Below, in pieces: positions 8,901 through 10,565 of a stretch of DNA of 10,565 bases; the stretch's first letter is position 1, and each line of letters opens with the position of its first letter. The position numbers and the translations under genes are program-made. Origin of the DNA: Candidatus Omnitrophota bacterium (GTDB lineage Bacteria > Omnitrophota > Gorgyraeia > Gygaellales > Profunditerraquicolaceae); the NCBI GenBank assembly GCA_028706895.1, contig JAQTVG010000018.1, positions 1 through 10,565 on the forward strand, in the 5' to 3' direction. Below the pieces are notes generated by a model, which did no database searches, was not told the DNA's origin, and worked only from the letters and a program-made list of their open reading frames with translations.

Positions 8901-10368
8901 CGTTGCACCGGGAACACTGATCATCTACAGCACCGATGACCTTGATAAGGTTGCCTACGAGCAGCTTATAGGCGGCGAAAAGGTTGAAGGTTTTGATGAG
9001 AATCCGCAGCTGGGTTTTTGCGGCCTGGCGAGAGTAATTGATCCTGAGTACAAGGAATTTTTCAAGTGGCAGTTAATAGCAATAAAGAAAGCCAGAGAAG
9101 CGGGTATTAATGTAGGCATAAAATTAAGTTTGGTCAGGACATTGACAGAAGTAAATACCGCCCTGGCGATGATGAAAGAAGTAGGGCTTGTCCCCGGGCA
9201 GTTTGGTTTTATGGCAGGGATGGAAATGGCTACTCCTGCCAGTGTATTATTGGCGGATTATTTTATCAATACAGGGATCAATTTCATATCAGAGAATAAC
9301 GAGAGATTCTTGTATTACGATTTGGCGTTAGACCCGCAGAGTAAAGATGTTCAATATTCCGATGAGGCCAAGCAAAAGGCATTGGATATCCCTCGTCGCA
9401 TCTGGACTACTGCTGCCGAGAAGCATGGTATACCTATCGTGCAATTTGAAGATTTATCTGGAATTACGCCTAAACCTACTGTTTATCCTACACAACCTGC
9501 ACAGTTAAAATTTTCTGATCCTGCGCAACTTCCCTTGAAGTTCGGCGAGGCAAATGGCAGGGGTAATGTAGAGCCTCTACAGCCAGCAGTTACTGGTACG
9601 CCCGCAGTTCTTCCTTCAGATAAGGTTTTACCCATTGATTCGCTCTATAACGCGTTTCCTAATAAGCTGCGCGCTCCGGAGAATATGGCATTTAGGGGCA
9701 CTTCGGCAGGCTTTAGTAATTTCGCAGGCGCCGTTAATAAATCTGGAGCTGTCAAGAAAGGCGGCGTTATAGTCGTAAGCGCAAATGTGATATTAGAGAA
9801 CGCAGGGGCGATGACCGCGCTCTGGAATTTTAAAGAAACAAAGAAGGTGGTGGTTTATGCCAATAGCGAGGCAGAGCTTGCTAGATTAAAAGCGATGGGC
9901 ATAGAAGAGGTGACTAATCGCCTTTATATCCGTACTGTCAATGCTGATTTATTAGGCCTGGCGATGAGCTATATTAAAGGCGAGGAGACTGCTCTTATTG
10001 CTTCAGAATCAGACCTTAAAGACATCAATAACAGTGATATAATAGACGCAACGAAGGCAGGGGTTCAGATGGTATGGCTCAAAGTTCCTAAAGCTCATGA
10101 GGGAAAAATAAACAGTATGCCTTTGATTATTGCGCGTGCGTTTACGAGCATATTGAAGGCCGATGAAAGTATAACCACACAGTTTAAGCTATTAAGCCAG
10201 GGTTACAGCGACAAAGGCCAAATATCCAAGGAAAACATTGGTAAGCTAAATGAATTTACTTCACAGATTTGCAATGTGCCTTTAGTGCAGTTGAATTTAG
10301 CTGACCAAAAAGATAAAGCGGTGCTTGACGCTCAATCCGCATACGCAGCGACTGTGAGTCAAATTTAA
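5911..10368 (+). CDS. ppsA: Signal-sequence-bearing PEP synthase with degenerate second barrel and shared C-terminal domain
   Basis: 1485 residues, against about 800 for ordinary pyruvate, water dikinase (ATP + pyruvate + water to AMP + PEP + phosphate). Residues 1-35 resemble a Sec signal (K7 and K13, then a hydrophobic core, possible cleavage after A34). Residues 72-410 are the ATP-grasp pyruvate/ATP-binding domain: GGKCANLGEL, RSSATAEDLPDASFAGQQET (194-213), LGEGVVSG, and DVEW with VQAR (383-400). Residues 433-556 are the swivelling domain with GGPNCHAA; H509 is the phosphohistidine. Residues 560-900 are the PEP/pyruvate barrel: R602, R688, TDFKTNEY, GYRG (R718), E787, GSNDLTQ (808-814) and GICGNGPS (C858). 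All catalytic residues appear intact. Residues 930-1185 are a degenerate second barrel, 1185-1239 a Pro/Gln-rich linker, and 1240-1485 the domain shared with the previous protein. It sits 42 bases behind the PGK-GAPDH gene and supports a gluconeogenic role. A PEP-utilising paralogue with another acceptor is possible but less likely, given the close fit to the PEP synthase barrel. Confidence 0.92.
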   Translation: MGIHSSKGSIFTKMISFFVAVTFILGSAPVNLYADILVSHSLRAGATSGTLVQKELQGDLRNSSTKKDLSERIIVNFSEVGKDDVAIVGGKCANLGELMHIPGINVPDGIALTTKAYQIHIDKGIVSIDGKDMTLREYITKRLEGLDINDTVELGKASKDIRSAMEKAKMPDDVEKAIIEWYHKLGDNVFVAIRSSATAEDLPDASFAGQQETYLFKRGDKEVLDAVKYCWSSLFTPRAIFYRQENKIDHNVAYLSVAIQMMIDSATSGVGFGVDVNYGMPRITVNGAYKLGEGVVSGTVTPDVHDYVYDVFTGEPKFFKKSMGSKKLKSVYKEKRLPTDREATEYVPTTEEERSRYANTNEQAFMVAKAVKAINEYYGKYMDVEWCFDANGKLWVVQARSETIWNKQEKDYPNMVVNAVSEVKEALLKIARVLVKGRTGAPRAATGKVIIINELETGTAEEKATALAEALSHVEKGDIIVTKMTTPDMVPAMKRAAAVITDEGGPNCHAAIVARELRIPCVVGTGNATQVLKNGQIVTVDARRAAVYDGTLEIIKSIKTVDISKLPVIRTLIGIVNSAPDLAMEIWQFSKYVSYYGYGLFRKEFVDTTEILVHPLAGLAYDKYMDPNFKDEAQRKWIKENIIDKYGARIEKITEGYPSFAEFYKDKLATALVKIASAQTKGQRVKYRTTDFKTNEYSGQVGAFPFEPQEKNPMMGYRGIYRMLSASYKDAFELEIEAVKQARKVQTNIDVMFPVVRTPEEAKQAVDYLAKRGLVRGKDFKVFMMAEVPANIFQSEEFYKYVDGVSIGSNDLTQFTLAIGRDNNRMAAFADETNPAVEKGVEVIIKNAKKMGVSSGICGNGPSNNPAFAAFLVRAGIDCISVVPDVFEQVVNVIAQQEKELAGVPYDPNISGYTVPEKIGNPDHINAGEVKASEAIAQRIGIHPLKLLQYYRGGLQSSPDMADLHIAGRIEEELDGMNAKDYVINAVMNVLETEAKNVAPGTLIIYSTDDLDKVAYEQLIGGEKVEGFDENPQLGFCGLARVIDPEYKEFFKWQLIAIKKAREAGINVGIKLSLVRTLTEVNTALAMMKEVGLVPGQFGFMAGMEMATPASVLLADYFINTGINFISENNERFLYYDLALDPQSKDVQYSDEAKQKALDIPRRIWTTAAEKHGIPIVQFEDLSGITPKPTVYPTQPAQLKFSDPAQLPLKFGEANGRGNVEPLQPAVTGTPAVLPSDKVLPIDSLYNAFPNKLRAPENMAFRGTSAGFSNFAGAVNKSGAVKKGGVIVVSANVILENAGAMTALWNFKETKKVVVYANSEAELARLKAMGIEEVTNRLYIRTVNADLLGLAMSYIKGEETALIASESDLKDINNSDIIDATKAGVQMVWLKVPKAHEGKINSMPLIIARAFTSILKADESITTQFKLLSQGYSDKGQISKENIGKLNEFTSQICNVPLVQLNLADQKDKAVLDAQSAYAATVSQI
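5959..6060 (+). repeat. N-terminal targeting module, copy 2
   Basis: Encodes residues 17-50 of the PEP synthase and pairs with bases 631-732. The hydrophobic core FFVAVTFILGSAPV is identical in both proteins, as are LYADI and the SGT that ends the match. Upstream of it the two proteins differ (10-14 residues of different sequence), and similarity fades soon after residue 50. Confidence 0.85.
7588..8610 (+). repeat. PEP synthase barrel, catalytic copy
   Basis: Encodes residues 560-900, the PEP/pyruvate-binding barrel with R688, R718, E787, N810, D811 and C858. It is the better preserved member of a tandem domain duplication whose second copy lies at 8698-9465. Confidence 0.8.
8698..9465 (+). 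repeat. PEP synthase barrel, degenerate second copy
   Basis: Encodes residues 930-1185. It aligns in order with the catalytic barrel: IGIHPLKLL (940-948) with ILVHPLAGL, YSTDD with YRTTD, ENPQLGFCGLAR (1030-1041) with KNPMMGYRGIYR, SLVRTLTEVNTAL with PVVRTPEEAKQAV, and KEVGLVPGQ with AKRGLVRGK. By my hand alignment R688 becomes S1007, R718 becomes C1037, N810/D811 become E1128/N1129, and C858 becomes F1179, while E787 is kept as E1105. It should therefore not catalyse the PEP half-reaction. It may be structural, allosteric or ligand-binding. Confidence 0.75.
9628..10365 (+). repeat. C-terminal shared domain, copy 2
   Basis: Encodes residues 1240-1485 of the PEP synthase and is homologous to bases 5164-5865. 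The clearest blocks are GGVIVVSANVILENA, VVVYA, LKAMG, LIAS, INSMPL (1400-1405), FKLLS, VPLVQL (1456-1461) and KDKAVLDAQSAY (1467-1478). In both proteins it follows a Pro-rich linker and runs to the C-terminus. Confidence 0.8.
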
Positions 10369-10383
10369 AGTTAGACTTTAAAC

Positions 10384-10391
10384 AAGGGAGG
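10384..10391 (+). promoter_or_regulatory. Orphan Shine-Dalgarno site
   Basis: AAGGGAGG, within the same 12-mer as at 5891-5902, but no ATG, GTG or TTG lies at a usable distance. The first ATG is at 10430, about 38 bases on. It probably belonged to a gene that has been lost. Confidence 0.5.
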
Positions 10392-10392
10392 T

Positions 10393-10422
10393 AAGGACGA
10401 CCTCAAGAAGAATTTGTTGTTA
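10393..10422 (+). pseudogene. Possible remnant of a third family-member start
   Basis: Read from 10393, the codons give KDDLKKNLLL, which resembles LKENLL at residues 4-9 of the PGK-GAPDH fusion. The DNA shares the 10-mer AATTTGTTGT with the start of that gene. It has no start codon, and the frame continues as unrelated sequence to a stop at 10486-10488. The match is short, so chance is not excluded. Confidence 0.3.
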
Positions 10423-10470
10423 AAATATAATGCGCCAAAATTCTCATATCACAGGAGAAGGTATTCTTTT

Positions 10471-10517
10471 AGAGGTCTCTGGGATTAAATAAAAATTTTA
10501 TCAGAGGCCTCTTTTTT
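10471..10517 (+). terminator. Rho-independent terminator of the gene cluster
   Basis: AGAGGTCTCTG (10471-10481) pairs with CAGAGGCCTCT (10502-10512) to form an 11-bp stem with one G-U pair. The 20-base AT-rich loop can pair further within itself, and a T-run (10512-10517) follows the stem. It lies about 100 bases after the PEP synthase stop codon and is the only convincing terminator in the window. Confidence 0.9.
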
Positions 10518-10518
10518 A

Positions 10519-10546
10519 TTGATAAATCTGTAATGTGTGTTAAACT
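10519..10546 (+). promoter_or_regulatory. Possible sigma-70-type promoter for a downstream gene
   Basis: TTGATA (10519-10524) and TAAACT (10541-10546) are separated by 16 bases, with TG one base upstream of the -10 element (extended -10). It sits immediately after the terminator and would drive a gene starting beyond the window. The sequence is AT-rich, so a chance match is possible. Confidence 0.3.
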
Positions 10547-10565
10547 ATAAAAGTCTAAGGGGAAT

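Noticed and set aside
589..10368. CRISPR array, insertion sequence, tRNA or rRNA gene
   Set aside because: No short regularly spaced repeats, transposase motifs, terminal inverted repeats or RNA gene signatures are visible. Nearly all sequence is explained by the coding frames.
10364..10382. Perfect 7-bp inverted repeat TTTAAAG/CTTTAAA around the PEP synthase stop
   Set aside because: The stem is almost all A-T, lacks a following T-run and overlaps the stop codon. It is probably chance or only weakly structured.
10430..10492. Short frame of 20 codons beginning ATG CGC CAA
   Set aside because: It has no Shine-Dalgarno site at a suitable distance and runs into the left arm of the terminator, so translation is unlikely.

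Overview
The window holds three consecutive plus-strand genes of central carbon metabolism, followed by a strong intrinsic terminator. A partial class II fructose-bisphosphate aldolase comes first (1-519, 5' end outside the window). Next is a 1759-residue fusion carrying a phosphoglycerate kinase (PGK) domain, an unrecognised domain and a divergent glyceraldehyde-3-phosphate dehydrogenase (GAPDH) domain (589-5868). Third is a 1485-residue phosphoenolpyruvate (PEP) synthase with extra C-terminal domains (5911-10368). Gaps of 69 and 42 bases, good Shine-Dalgarno sites and no convincing terminator between the genes point to one transcript ending at 10471-10517.

The two large proteins share a frame that ordinary glycolytic enzymes lack. 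Each starts with a Sec-type signal sequence and a nearly identical segment after it (30 of 34 residues the same, although 18 of those 30 use different codons). Each then has its catalytic domains, a Pro-rich linker, and a homologous C-terminal domain of about 230-245 residues that I cannot assign to a known family. The same N- and C-terminal modules around different enzymes suggest a targeting or assembly system for gluconeogenic/glycolytic enzymes, apparently at or beyond the cytoplasmic membrane. This is the most interesting point in the window. The aldolase does not carry the C-terminal module.

Functionally, the set covers pyruvate to PEP (PEP synthase), 3-phosphoglycerate to glyceraldehyde-3-phosphate (PGK and GAPDH), and triose phosphates to fructose-1,6-bisphosphate (aldolase). 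Enolase, phosphoglycerate mutase and triosephosphate isomerase are not recognisable here. PEP synthase favours the gluconeogenic direction. It has also acquired a second, catalytically degenerate copy of its C-terminal barrel, and has Asn where the regulatory Thr next to the phospho-His normally lies.

The organism is a bacterium (Shine-Dalgarno sites, Rho-independent terminator, Sec-type signals). The oversized fused metabolic enzymes with signal sequences, and the aldolase subtype, make me think of Omnitrophota (PVC superphylum), but that is inference with moderate confidence. After the third gene lies an orphan ribosome binding site with what may be a remnant of a further family member, then the terminator and a possible promoter for a gene outside the window.
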